Shown: one piece after another, positions 32,301 through 45,485 of the stretch
How the letters are laid out: each line of letters opens with the position of its first letter
How positions within the stretch are numbered: position 1 is the stretch's first letter
Origin: Acanthaster planci
Taxonomy: Eukaryota > Echinodermata > Asteroidea > Valvatida > Acanthasteridae
NCBI RefSeq assembly: GCF_001949145.1
Contig: NW_019091358.1
Span: forward strand, 2,673,322-2,733,321
Reading direction: 5' to 3'
DNA length: 60,000 nucleotides
Position numbers and translations under genes: made by a program
Notes under the pieces: generated by a model
The model's input: the letters and a program-made list of their open reading frames with translations, nothing else
The model's database searches: none
What the model was told of the DNA's origin: nothing

Positions 32301-32393
32301 AGCTGATATATCTTGCCATCCCGTTTTTATGACAGTCAGTGTTTATACTATACATATGCCATTAAGTGCATTATGTATTCTTATGTTAACATT

Positions 32394-32504
32394 TAAGTAC
32401 ATGTACATGTATACATGTAATGATGTATACCAGTACATGTACTAGTACATGTACATTGTACATGTACGTACACATACATACATGTACATACACTACATGT
32501 ACTG
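32394..32504. repeat. Densest tacatg cluster
   Basis: More than half of this stretch consists of overlapping tacatg, gtacat and catgta words, with several acatgtacatgt palindromes in a row. Confidence 0.85.
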
Positions 32505-32730
32505 GCGGTAGGTCACAGCCTGAATACTATGGGCCTGCACCACATCTGCCCGTTTGAGGTTCAAAAAGTGGGGATGCCAGCCACAACATGCCACCTACAT
32601 ACATGTACGTGTATTCAAGGAATATGCTTCTGTTGCACAATGAAGACTGCCACCCTGCATTAAAGGTTTTATTGAACCTTTTCCACCTGCTGGATGAGTG
32701 CCTGGAATGTTTGTGGTTTCTTGCTCCAGT

Positions 32731-32798
32731 GCCGTTTGGCTTGTGTTGCCGTTTGGCTTGTGTTGCCGTTTGGCTTGTGTTGCCGTTTGGCTTGTGTT
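32731..32798 (+). repeat. 17-bp tandem repeat, 4 copies
   Basis: The unit gccgtttggcttgtgtt is repeated four times without a mismatch. Perfect identity suggests recent expansion. Because 17 is not a multiple of 3, it is non-coding in origin. Confidence 0.95.
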
Positions 32799-33957
32799 GC
32801 CATTGTTATTCCATCTCGGGCTTCGCAGACTCTTTTCCTCAAAAGTACCCGCATGCTGTGTAATAGTTTCAGGAAGATCGAGTGCAGCGTTTCTCGGGTG
32901 CCAAACTCTATATTTCAACATGCATGTTGTACTGTTCCCTGTCGTGATTTATGACACCTACTTTGGCGATTGAACAAGGCAATTGGGCAGGCACACACCA
33001 CTATAAATCAACTGGTGTGAATTGCACCTGTGTAAGCAGGTTGAATTTCTTGTCTTGCAGTGGATCTGCATTTGGCATTCAGTGACAGACTACAGTTTTC
33101 GTCATCACTCCATGGACAACGGACTGGAAGGATGCATGCACTCTACATGTATGTGTATGAATGCCATGCAAAATACCCCCGTTATCTTGTTTCCGTGTAG
33201 TATAGTGCAATACCGCTGTAAAACACACCAGTTTGTTGCACCACTGAGACATATTCCTCGTGCCACCCAAATTTTCCATACACTCTAACTGAATGTGGAA
33301 ATTTGCTGTAGATAAAAGTCGGAACTGATGATAATGACTGGAAAACCAAGGACAATTGAAGTCCTGCTTGGAAAAAAAGATTAAACAAATTATGCCGTCC
33401 ACATCATTCGTGGCTACACGCATGCACAGGTGGTTGTGTACTCATAGTGTACATCTAGCCCGCCTGCTGAGTATTGTGCATGCACACATGTACAAGTACA
33501 TGTACATGTAGGAATGGTTATGCAGCAAATCTTGCTTCGCTTGACCACTACGAAGGCAAGAGTTTTCACCTCAAACTAAATTCAGGTGAACAGATAGACA
33601 AATCAGTGTTTGTGACCAGACCTCACAAATGTCTTCGTTGAAATATTTTGTCAGTTTTATTTGTTTTCAAAAAAAATTTGACAAGCATTTGAATGGCATT
33701 TCTTGCATTGCTAAGTTCAGACGTGTCACTACATGTGCCATTGTGGTTCCAGTGCTGTTATATGTACTAGTCATGTAGTTTGTAACTTTTCTGCATGTCA
33801 CATGCAACATTTGGTAATGAGTCGATGTACTCGATTTCACTTCGCGATGTGACTTTTGTGGTATTTATTTTGTAGCTTGATTTTATGTAAATGTTCAGTT
33901 TTGACATGGACAGTGTAAAGGCTGGATGAGGTGTGGCCTGTGCATCAGTGACCTATT

Positions 33958-34010
33958 AACCCTAACCCCCTAGGGACCATTGAAATCCTGCATAACCTTT
34001 AAAATTTTGC
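33958..34010 (+). mobile_element. TTAACCCTAACC-family element, one end
   Basis: The stretch starts ttaaccctaaccccctaggg and is followed by a ttgaaatcctgcataac interior resembling the copies at 20400 and 39473. The other terminus is not visible. Confidence 0.45.
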
Positions 34011-35127
34011 GATTTGGAACAACCACCATATTGAAAATTTGTTACGTTTGTTAAAGTTGCATTGTACAGTATGCATAACTTGTACCTTACTGCTTCATGA
34101 CATTACGTATGAAGAGGTTTTGCTAGGAGAGAATTTTTTTTCAGGAAAAAAATCAGTGTCTTAAATTGATTATTAGTACATACATGTATGTACCGGTACA
34201 TGTATATGTACTTGTTCTAATTGTGCACTGCTGACACTCTTCGTGTCATATTGCTCTGATTTTCGACAGATTGGTGGCCACACTAATTTACTGGTATTGT
34301 ACCTCGTTTACTTGTAGTAAACATGTCCATACTGAACATGGGATGTTGACGTCATTCTTGAAGCACTTACCTGTACCTGTGTGCTTAGCTTGATATCCCC
34401 ATTAGACAGGATTGCTTTTTCAAGGTTTACCAGTAGTATACATGTACTGTACAGTACAGAGACCTTATTAGTTACTGACTAAATACATGTACATGCATGT
34501 GCACATGTACATCCGTGTATACATCAGCATGCATTGAGAACTGGTATGCTGGCTGCATATTGGTTTGTCATTGTCAACAGCCCAGCCAAGCAGTGGTATG
34601 TATTTAGAAGGCACTTTGGGATGCCATGGTTTTGAAGGACTCGCCTTGCCGTTTCAGAGGTAAACATACATGTAGTATTACTAAAGTACTGTACTTGATG
34701 ATATGCTGGGTTTGCATGTCAAATACATGGGTATACATGTAAGTACATGCATGTGTTAATGTACATACATGTACATGTACATATCTGTATTTAGCAGTTC
34801 CTGGCATTGTTCAGTGCAAAGATAATGGGGTACATACAGCTTCTACAGAGGGCGCTGTGTGATTATAATGAGCATGCATGCATGGATGATCAAGCGCCAT
34901 GCTTTGCAATTGCATGCAGGCAGAGTTGGTTACCTCATGGTTAACAGGATTCAACTGAGCAGGAACAGACGCTGAACACTGAGGCCTTATCATGATAATC
35001 TATCAATTCCCCAGTGGACAGGACAATCTGTCAAGAATGTCTACGCTTCATGTACACAGCTTACTTTATTTATTTCCTCAGAAGCCTGGCCCAGATCTTG
35101 TATACTGGGAGACGCCACAAAAGTTCA

Positions 35128-35796
35128 TAGGGCTGTGCCGAATATTTGAATATATTCGATCGATGGTTGAATATTCGATTATTATTTTTCGAATTCGAAT
35201 ATTTGAATGCAAAATTCATGGAAAAAAAGGGAGAAGTTTCCTTTTTAATTGAGAAAAACTACACTATTGTTACTTGTTTCAAGCAGATTCCAGACACCTA
35301 AAGGCAGCTGATATACTGTAGGCCTACAATGTACATGTTCCCAACAGTCCAATGTATATGTAGAATCCATTCTAGAAAAATGCTTTTTGACAAAAAATAT
35401 GAATGTGCCAAGATAGTAGTCTTTGTAATAATGATGTATGGATGCAAACTTTGTTGAAATAAAATAAGACGAAACCTTGATGACATTATTTCAACTTGAA
35501 ATTAAATAACTGGAGGTCCACAGAGGAAGATGGCTGCCTCAGAGGAAATTGTACCGGTCTCTTGGTAGTTTCAGACAAATTTTTTCGTTGCGTAATCTTA
35601 GCTGGTTAATGAACATGTAGTTCACTGAGTGAAAAGCTAAATTATAATGTACAATTTTGAGCCTTATTGAGACTGATTTTTGTATATGGTTTCTTCATCA
35701 ACAATCTGCCGGCTGGTATGACCGAACATTTGACAATTCAATGAAATTGAAGGTTGAATATTCAAATAGTCAATTATTCGAGCTGACTCAGCCCTA
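35128..35796 (+). mobile_element. hAT-type MITE, copy A (669 bp)
   Basis: The ends TAGGGCTGTGCCGAATA... and ...GACTCAGCCCTA are inverted. The flanking 8-mers aaagttca (35120-35127) and aaagttta (35797-35804) match at 7 of 8 positions, as for a hAT 8-bp target duplication. Subterminal DNA is full of aatatt/gaatattcga words. It has no transposase. It is homologous to the element at 42471, which lies in the opposite orientation. Confidence 0.85.
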
Positions 35797-35984
35797 AAAG
35801 TTTACGCAGTTAAAACTTTAAATGGTGTTACCATTTTCAGTTGTCATGTTACTGTTTGAAAGGCAGGTTTCGGACTGTTGCAGTTTTTTAATCTAATTTT
35901 ACATATTTGTCAGAATTCAGAAAACCACTGATGTTATCATTAAGGCAGAAAAAAAGCACTCAAAGATACTCGTCTCTAATACTT

Positions 35985-36065
35985 CTGTCCTAAAAAATTG
36001 ATTTTTACAAAATGGTGATGATGGGAAGTCTGAAATTTTATAAATAATCTTCATCTGTGTAGGCC
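35985..36065 (+). repeat. Diverged copy of the intron-1 foldback repeat
   Basis: The segment tacttctgtcctaaaaaatt followed by a gaagtctgaaatt theme and aatcttcatctgtgtaggc aligns with about 21295-21395 in the QTMAN intron, showing that the foldback belongs to a dispersed family. Confidence 0.5.
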
Positions 36066-37222
36066 TAGTTGCCCGTTTTCTATCTTTGCTCTCCAGCTTT
36101 GATCACACCTATCCAGTTTCATACTTGGCAGTACAGTCACACGATACCAAGGTACCGGGTACATTTGTGCTTTTCAACTGGTAGAAATTTTCCTCTATTT
36201 ACTGGTATGTGTGTGGGCCTTAAGATACGAGTACATTTTCTTTCCAAGCAATAATTCTGATCCTTTTCACACTGGAGCATGTTTTCTGCTATGAAGTGGC
36301 CAGCTCTCCAGCTGTAGAAAGTGTTAAGCGTGGAAAATTTAATAGCACATGCACCGTACTTAGTCAGCACTCTATCTCTTGCGTTCACTTTTAGCCGTAA
36401 AAGCTGACAGCTTGGTTTTTGTAGAGGAATATAGCAAACACTTGGCGGTCCCAATACGTGATGTACATAAATCTTTATTACTTTCCATGTATAAACGTAG
36501 ATATTGAAGAACAAGACATAAAAATGTGTGCAAGTGGTTAATGTACACTGTATGTTAGTACTGTACATGTCCATATATATACTTGCGACATTTTATACTT
36601 ATTAAGCAGTCGTCTGTTTCATACTTGTACATGTATTGTATATGTACATTATACCTTGTTCTAAAGTCTTCCTACCGTAGCATACATTGTACACATACAC
36701 ACTGTATATGTACGTTTCACTCATTCCCTTCATCACGTGCACAATGTACATGTACATGTATAATTGACATTTTTATGAAATGCATCCATATACATGTATG
36801 TGAGGCAGTTCAGTGTGCAGTACTTTGTTGTACAAGGAACCTTGGGTACCTGTAATGAATTTTCATTCTAATTTCTATCCACATGTTGTACAGGTCTTTA
36901 TATAAACTACATTATAATACATGTACAGGTTCACAAATTTTAAAAGACAAATTTGGAGACGATCATTGTGAGTACATGAACCTGCATTCCCAGACCACAT
37001 CCCTTGATTGATCTCCCAACTGTCGTTTGGCAACAACAAAAGTTCATCGGTTTCCAGTCCAAACTGAAAACTTACACGTACATGTAATTTCAAAAGACTC
37101 TTAAGCTCTGACCTACTAGTAGATTTTCTGAGGTTTTTAGAAATTTTAGAGAAATTTGTTAATTTTCATTCACATGTTCACTTCTCTATTCCTTTTTTTC
37201 CTATGCTGTGTATGAAATTAAC

Positions 37223-37337
37223 TGTTGATGGGCTTCATTTGATGTTGATGGGCTTTATTTGATGTTGATGGGCTTTATTTGATGTTGATGGGCTTTATTT
37301 GATGTTGATGGGCTTTATTTGATGTTGATGGGCTTTA
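37223..37337 (+). repeat. 20-bp tandem repeat, about 6 copies
   Basis: The unit gatgttgatgggctttattt is repeated almost perfectly. The first copy has one C for T, and the last is cut after ggcttta. This is a recent minisatellite. Confidence 0.95.
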
Positions 37338-39472
37338 CACATTTTATTTTATAGCCATCGTATTGTGTTGGAACGGTTCTTAATCTGATAATTTCACACT
37401 GATGTATTGCAGCTTTATTTGTTTTAAGTGGATTTTAGGTACCAGTAATATAATCAAAGTATCATGATTCTTGATTAACGACACATTTGTTCTTGGAAAA
37501 TGCATGGTGGAGATACTGTTGAAATATCTTACTTCAGTATTACACTGTATTCAGTTATTAACGCATAGGTTGGTATCTGCACAGTGTTACTGCAGGTACA
37601 GGTACTCTGCTGCCCATCTCACTGTATCATAGAACCTCTAACAACTCTGTCCCTGAAAGCAGCGTCAAACCTTTCATCAAAGTAACAGTTCGCAATCCCC
37701 ATCTCAGCAGTAAAAAAAAAAAATCTCCCTCCCATCCCAGGATACTCGTTGGATTAACTACACATCGTGACGTGAGCTGACCCCCTTCAAAGGGTATATA
37801 TCAGATTTCTCATAGTTTCTCTCCTATGGTACGGTTCAAGATGGATTCATCGCCATGGCAACTGGCAGGCAGAAAAGTGCCTTTCATTATTGCTAAGAGT
37901 CCCTGGCCAGATTTTATAAAAAAACGGAGAAATCCTTTGTATTAGAGCTGTGGAGCTTTAATTCCCTGTTCATCCATTTTTTCTCATCTCGGTCCTGATT
38001 GCTTTCAGGAGCTTCTGTACCCTGTGTGGAGATGAGTTATCCACTGAGAGAAATGACTTTGTATTCTGTCTGATAATGTGAAAATTGATGTCGGAGCTTG
38101 ATGCTCTTTTTCTTGAAGGCCGTATTCAACCAGGGCTACATGTAACAGCACAAAATTTGTGTTTTGGATGTCATTAAGCTTAATAGAGAACTACAAATAA
38201 TTGTGAGCTCTCAGGGTCCGTTGTTGTTGGAGTTTCGATAATTGATATATCTATCAGAAATCCAATGTCGAGTATTTTCAATATGTACAATGTACATGCA
38301 TCAATTTTTCCTCATACACAAATACATTAAACTCTTAAAAACTCCAACTGGACAACTCAAAACTTCGTCCTTTCACACTGGGATGCAGTGTGCAGTCACA
38401 TCACACATCTGATATTGCCAGATTGCTACCACCTTCCGGTAATTGTAACCTGCGCGCTGACAGTCCAATCTCTGGCTCTTTGCACTGGCCATGTGACGGC
38501 ATTGGAAACCCTACTTTGGATTTTTCCTGACTGCTGTCGGTGGCCCAGCTGCAGGTCATTGTTTGAAGGGTGCAGCACGTACTCGTCCTGATGCTGTAGG
38601 AGAGATTTCCGTGCTTTGAGCTTATTAATGGCAGCTATGGAGAACACGGATGGAAGTGGGTGTTGTGCTTTTGTAATGTTTTTACATGTATGTCCAGGCG
38701 CGCACAAGTTACCGCAACACTGCACTTACAATTTGTAGGCAAAATTAATATAACAATTCAGTCTCAAACTGGATGTTCATTATGTAATGGTCTGACTCGC
38801 TTTTAATATTTTCAGTATATTTTTTTTTATGCGATCAAAAATTTGATTGTATCAGCAGTATTGATTTTAAAGTGATATCAAATACTGGTAATCGTTTAAT
38901 ATTGATTTATCGACAGACCCTTTTGGTTATTTGATTCTTTTGGCTTCAGTGGCCTTCATATTTCTCTAATGGTTTTCGTTGCATTCTGCAGGGTTCCTTG
39001 CACAAATTGCTTACATGTGACTTGAGCACAGTCCTCAGAATGATGTGGTTACCATGTGAGTGGGACTAAATGTTCTGTATACTTCAGTTTCCATCGAGCA
39101 CGTATTTGCTAGATATCAAGAAATGAAAGGGAACCACATTTCAGAAATTTGACCGCAGCACGGATCTACCTCATGTAGTAGGCCTACTTGTTATAACAGG
39201 TTCGTAGTAAAATGCAGTAAGGCATTAAAATTCCCAAAGGGGAGCATTTGTCTGCGATGTTCTTGTCTGTTTTAGGGGAAATTACATGCAATACACATTT
39301 TCAAAGGGAAGGGATGTCATTGTTAGACCTTAAGTTACTTCTTGTGAGAAAAATCTGGACATAAATCATTCTGAAAACCACGGCACTTGACTAGCGAAAT
39401 TATCGAAACAAGTTTCAGTGAGTGACTCTTTATACCAGTGCATACAGATTGTCCATAAAAGGGAAACCAACT

Positions 39473-39543
39473 TTAACCCTAACCCCCCAAGGGTGTATGT
39501 AAAATCATATTGAAATTGGAGGATTTAGGACTGTTAGGGTTAA
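39473..39543 (+). mobile_element. Short TTAA-bounded element (71 bp), TTAACCCTAACC family
   Basis: It starts TTAACCCTAACCCCCC and ends GTTAGGGTTAA, so it is a complete copy with inverted ends and TTAA at both sides. The interior attgaaattggaggattta is shared with 41140-41175. Relatives lie at 20400 and 33958. Confidence 0.6.
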
Positions 39544-41109
39544 TGAAATCACCAATTGTTAAAAAATGGGCAAACCTTTGTCACATGTTGATTGAGTTAA
39601 GACAATGTGTTTTGGGCTTTACATATACCGGTACCCGGTATGTGTAGGGTGTGAAATTAGGAAAATAGAACAAAATTATGGTATGTACAGTATTGTGTGC
39701 TCAGTGAAAAGGTAAACACTTCATGTACAGGTTTTCTGCCTTATTTCGCTGTTTCCGATGTTAGATTTTTTTAAATGACTGTTTTTGTAACATTTATTTC
39801 TGGTTTCATTGCAATTTTGTAACTAACTGAAAAACATAGAATTGTCTGGGTGAAATACCATACCCTGTACATGTATGTGTAACCAGCCATGAGCATGATA
39901 GTAAATGGCTCTACCTGTGGCCATTGGTATTGCTGACTAAGCGGTATTCACTGTACATGTACATATACATTCAGCTGGTCAATTTCAACTTCAAGGGCTT
40001 TTGCAGATGTCTAGGCCGAATACCCTTGAGGCAAAGTGGGAGAAACTGCTCCTGCCGATATTAATTCAGCAATTTGAGATTTGTCCCATTATTGGATCCA
40101 AAATGCCAAGCTAATTTACATGTACACGGTCTGGTACTGGTAGACCTTATATGCAGTACCTACTGGGTAGCTTAGAAGCAAACAATGTGTGTGACAATTA
40201 CAAAACATGTTCTGGTACTGGTAGTGTACATACTGTACATATATGTACATGTATACAGTGTACAGTATACCTAGGTGCCATATATACCCCTAGTGTATGT
40301 GCATACATGTGTTTACTTTATTGCATACTGTACAAGTACACTTGTACGTGTACAGGTGTACATGTACATGCAGTGAAGTTGGGCAATGTACATGTACATG
40401 TGTAAGTGTTTCCATGCATCACTACCTGTGTACTGGGTACATGCAAAGGATGTACCTGTATACATTGTAAGGTAGACTTTTGCAGTGCTGCTGTACTAGT
40501 CCGTGTACAGTTCTTGTAAATCTACATGTACCGTACCTCTATGTTTATGCAGAATATAATTTCAGTACTGTCCTGTAATAACATTTTGTGGCTTAAAGGT
40601 TAGGTTGAACGTGTGCATAACATGTACACGTGTATACATCTACAGGTGTACCTGCACTGTACCTTATGCATGTACTGTTACATGTACATTATGTAATGTT
40701 TAGCCTCCTCTGCAAACTTAATTTCAAACAAAAGTATTGTCCAGTTCATCCTGCCATTGAGCACAGGGAAATTGGGATTGTGATTCACTGACGTGCATGT
40801 GCTGCCATCTTTTGTGTGCCGGTAGCTGCATGTGCCAAAGGCACTATTCATGCATGTACTGTACATGTACATGCATTTTTGTGCAGCAATTCTGCAGTTT
40901 CTTTAACGTGCAGGTGTAGTAGACTGTAACCTGGATATGTGCAGGTACAATACATAGAGGTATCGCAAGAATATGGCTCCCTATCAGGAACGTGGATGAG
41001 GTACGTGTGACCATAGAGCTACTGGGTTGTAGCTCTATGGTGTGACACACGCTGTTTGTCTGTTCTCATTTGCTTAATATTGCACTGGTATGAACTCAGC
41101 CTGTGATGT

Positions 41110-41180
41110 GTCACAGGTCATTCCCAATGGTCCCCTTTAAAAGATCATATTGAAATTGGAGCATTGAGGACTGTAAGAAT
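41110..41180 (+). mobile_element. Diverged relative of the TTAACCCTAACC family
   Basis: The stretch aatggtccccttt followed by atcatattgaaattggagca and ttgaggactgt matches the interior of the copy at 39473, but the termini are degraded. Confidence 0.4.
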
Positions 41181-42137
41181 CCAAAAAAAGCACACACAAA
41201 AAAGCATTCTTTGGGTTATGGAACAACTCTCTTGGAACAGTGGATCTATAAAGTTGTTAACACAGTGCTTTCTACTGCCATTGGTGTGAGCCTCTGCAGA
41301 CAACCAGTAATAGTGATTAGGTTTATAAAAAAAAATCTTTGTTTTTTATGACATTATCTGAAAACATATTTGGTAGGATTTGGGGGGAAGGGCTTTTTTT
41401 CTAGTGAGTGTGCAGCATAACTACATGTAATTAAAATACATGTAACAAGAACAAGAGAGGTTATTTGGCATTTGTTTCAAATGAAATGAAGACTTGAAGG
41501 GGTGCTAAAACCTTTTTTACCACATTCAAACTACATGAACAATGGACCGGTTTGGCTTTCTTTTTGTCATTTTACCGGTACATTATCCCAAAATTCCCCC
41601 TGCCCTTCCTTCCCCCCCCAAAAAAACCCCTTGAGGGTCGCACCGTCAAAATAGGGTACCAGTGTGTTTTCAGTTTTGTCTTTCCAAGGTTTCCGGATTC
41701 ATCTATTCCACGGGAGGCAAGTAAGGCTCCTCCATTGATATTGTAAGCATTATGGATGTTGAAACTAGGCAGTTGAGCAAGGTCTTCCTGCCATTGATTA
41801 GTGAGGGGGACTTACCTGTATTTGTGCACAGATCCCAATCAGAGAGTACAAACATGTAGTTCAAGCAAGAAGTCTTTGGCACACTGTGCAGGGAACTCAA
41901 CCCTTGCCAATGGGTATAAATTGTCAGTAATGGTATGCCCACTGCTGACTTTAATTGAGTTACGACCGCCTATCAGGCCGGCCTTAACGATGTTATGCTC
42001 AAGAAGAATTAGTCTGTCAACAAGGGGAGTTGGGTTGAGATGCAGAGCTTATGAAATGCCGAATGGCAGTTGTCTTGGCCATTTTGTCCCAAACTCACTG
42101 TCCTTCCTCATCACCTGCACAGGTTTGCCAAGTTAGT

Positions 42138-42238
42138 AGGGCTAAGTCAAATCAAATAATCATCCAAATATTTGACCTTCCATTTGATCTGTGGGTAACA
42201 TTTGATTAGCAATCAAATATTCAGATATTTAGCACAGA
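42138..42238 (+). mobile_element. Small hAT-type MITE derivative
   Basis: The stretch begins TAGGGCTAAGTCAAAT, ends TTTAGCACAGACCTA and has the same atttga/tcaaat-rich interior as the hAT-type MITEs at 35128 and 42471. At about 101 bp it is an internal deletion product. A target duplication is not clear. Confidence 0.55.
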
Positions 42239-42470
42239 CCTACCACTAGTTAGACCTGCATCAGACCCTCAGTACACCCAGTGTTGAATATGCAATTTGT
42301 AACAATTGATATTCCAGCTTTTATTGGAATTGGTGATCATTTGATGATCAGTTTAGCTACTCTGCAGTCTACACATATATGTGTGGGAACAACAAGTCAC
42401 ATGCTGTTATTGGTTTTTAAAGGCACCACTACATCAGTGTTGCTCTGATTCGTTGTCTTGGAAAAATATC

Positions 42471-42961
42471 TAGGGCTGAGTCAATTCAAATAATTCACTA
42501 TTCGAATATTCGACCTTCAATTTGATTGACTATCCGAATTTTCTGTCGTACCGACCGGCAGATCGTTGATGAACAAACCATGTACAAAATCAGTTGCAAT
42601 AACACACACAACTGTACATTATGATCAATATATTAGCTTCTCACATCTAGGAATATCTCTAGCCACAATTTGGCAAGATTTAAGAGATGAAGTACATGTA
42701 CAAGACATATAGCCCTGTTGAAAATTTCTATTCCCTTTAATGAATAATTTACTTTTAAAATTGTTGTAAAATTTCTGATGCTTTTCATTTGAATCTGCTT
42801 GAAACAAACCTCCATAGTGCAGTGTTTCTCTTTTAAAACAAAAGAAAATTTTCCCCTATTTTTCATGAATTTACATTCAAATATTCAAATTCGAAAAATA
42901 ATATTCTAATATTTGACAATCGATCAAATATTCAGTTATTTGGATATTCAGCACAGCCCTA
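42471..42961 (-). mobile_element. hAT-type MITE, copy B (491 bp), perfect target duplication
   Basis: The ends TAGGGCTGAGTCAATTC and ...GCACAGCCCTA are inverted. The 8-mer aaaatatc occurs immediately on both sides (42463-42470 and 42962-42969), an exact 8-bp target duplication typical of hAT transposition. The content matches copy A in reverse orientation, including a gaccggcagat/atctgccgg theme. It has no transposase. Confidence 0.9.
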
Positions 42962-44544
42962 AAAATATCCTCATCCAAAATAACTTAATTACATTGCTGG
43001 TTGAATTACTTTCGAGGGCTAATTTTTCTTGACATTTAAAAAGTCCCATACCTGAAAAGGGAGGGGAAAATCAGTGGTGTGATTTCACTTCAATAGGCAC
43101 AAACCATACAGTTCAGAAGTTTATGTCAGGTATGTAACTTACCAGTATGTACCTAATCACTGAAATAGTTTTGTGATAAAGGTTGCATTGATCGGCTGTT
43201 GTGTGTCCCAGCACTAATGAAGCACTAAAAACTGAAAATCGACTTTTAAGAGCAATGAGGAAATCCCTTGAAACCCCCAAATCTGATGCTGCTTGCTGTC
43301 CCTGGCTATTTTTGATATGTTTTCCTGAACTAAGAAAAAGGTCAAGGTGACATACCTGCTACTCATAGCCACCACAAAGACTTTCCTTTTGTTTATGCAT
43401 GAAATATTTTCAAGCTGATGGATCAATAAATAAACCATCTCCGGTATTAATTTAAAGCCGGATGTTTCTTGTTTTTATTCTGGAGTGCCATGCCTCAGGT
43501 GTTGACATGCATGCCTTGACATCTGCATTCCCCAGGGTACAAGGCTGAACATCATGTCCAAGGGGGATCTGCAATGTGAAGCATAATATAATATTCAAAA
43601 GCCGTGACACTGACAGTGACCATGTTGATGTTCTTAGATACATACAAGAGCAGTGAACAATATTACTTGCACTTAGTAAGGAGTGGAATGAATATGAACC
43701 TCCACATGTAGTAAGTACATGTACATGTGGACATGTCTCTTGAACAGTTCATGATATTCTCACTGTACTTTTCCCTTTTTTTATTCACATGTACATGTAT
43801 GCTTTGAGTTGCTTTATACACACACAGTCGCTTTACATGACGTAACACGAGACTCTGTGTGTGACCTGTGTTTGACCCCAGGCCACTGTGAATGACCTCA
43901 CTGTAGTCCAGAATATTCTAGTTGTCTGGTGCATGTTTTGGAAGTTTCTTGTAAGATTACGTAATGCTTAAAGGTCTATTTTAGAAACTTATGTAATGCT
44001 TATCTAATGTTATGTATAGCTAGAAGAGCTGTAGACTTTTAAAGATGGGCTTTGGCAGACAAGGACACAGAGAGAGAGACACACCGCTAGAGAGATTTCG
44101 GAAGGCAATTCTACCGTATGTGTGAGAAATTGTTGACTTCTGCACCATTTCATCCCATGGTGGCAAGTCGTCTGTGGAGTGACATTTATAAGAAAAGTTC
44201 ATCCAGACCAAGTGAACTGCAGAGCTAAATTTCGTTCGAGAAGAGAGATTTTGTGAACTGAATCCAGTTCCAGATTGTGGGGATCATCAAGTTCCCATAT
44301 TTGTGACAGTCATCATGCCCTCGCCATTTCGTCTCGAGCCCAGTCTTTCTTATTCGACGTGGTCTTCGTACTCGTTGCAGCTCATTTTTTCACCATGTAA
44401 ACATAAGGAAGTATCCGTGGAGAAATTACAAGTACGGATAGGTACATACCTACCGGTACTTTTTTTCATTAATAAAAAAGGAAAGATGTACATGTATGTT
44501 TTTCTTGGTTTTTTTAATGTATTTTTTTTATATATGCAGGTTTT

Positions 44545-45485
44545 GCACAATAACTTGAAAACCTGGAAAATCGTGGAATTTTATACCCATCTTGAAAAGT
44601 CCTGGAAAATGCTTAATTTTTAAAAGAAGTCCTGGAAACAACTGGTAATTGCAGTAAAATCAATATTACTTTTAAAATGAGACAAAAATAATCTAAGAAA
44701 CTGTGGCCAAAAATTTACCGTAATGGATCCGTCCCCTCGTACATTGACATTATTGCCCAGCGCAATACAGTTGTACCGGTTCATTATTCACCATGTGTGG
44801 TCTACACACTCAAAACTACAGAAATAACTGTTTTACATGTACATACAAAGTGGGGACATTCCTTTGTTCTCCTGTGGTTAAGGAAACTTGAGGAAAATGC
44901 TCCTTTTTCTCTAACTAGGATAACTCTTTCGAGCTGGATTTTGGATGATTTCCTTGACTGTTCCTCTTTATTGTGCCACAGATAACTTTGATCCCAAATG
45001 CCTTTGAAACTGTTTTTCACAGAGGGGGAAACATTGTGTGGACGTGTGCGAGTCCACACTACGCCATCGTACTCTACATTATGTGGACTTTTTTGTGCAG
45101 AGGTCCACACTATATATGCCACGCCTGCCCACCCGCGCTGCATGCAGCGCTATGACATGTACATGTATGAGTTTGCATGCGTGATGAGTTTGCATGCATG
45201 GGACACCAAGAACATCATTACTAAACTTTCTTGTAGTCAAATTTTACCTTCGTTTCTTGTAGCTTCAGGATGAACTGTCTGTTGTGGATATCATTGTGAA
45301 ATCATTCTCTATTAAATTTATGTTGTCAGGTTAAAACTTGTCAGGTCTTCCTCGCTGCGCTGCTCGATTTTTATACATTATGTTATAACTTCACAATCTA
45401 TTGCACATGTATTGCGTGTCCAACCTGAATTAAGTCCTGGAAAAATCAAAGTTTTGACCTGGAAAATCCGGGAAAAGGCCTGGAA
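44545..45485. repeat. cctggaaa-rich repeat fragments beside the gap
   Basis: The words cctggaaaatcgtggaat, gtcctggaaaatgctt and gtcctggaaac at 44560-44640, and gtcctggaaaaatc, cctggaaaatccggg at 45435-45485, look like pieces of one repeat. The second set runs straight into the N gap, so the missing sequence is probably repetitive. Confidence 0.5.

Noticed and set aside
37223-37337. CRISPR-like regular repeat
   Set aside because: The 20-bp units are directly adjacent with no spacers, and the genome is eukaryotic; it is a minisatellite.
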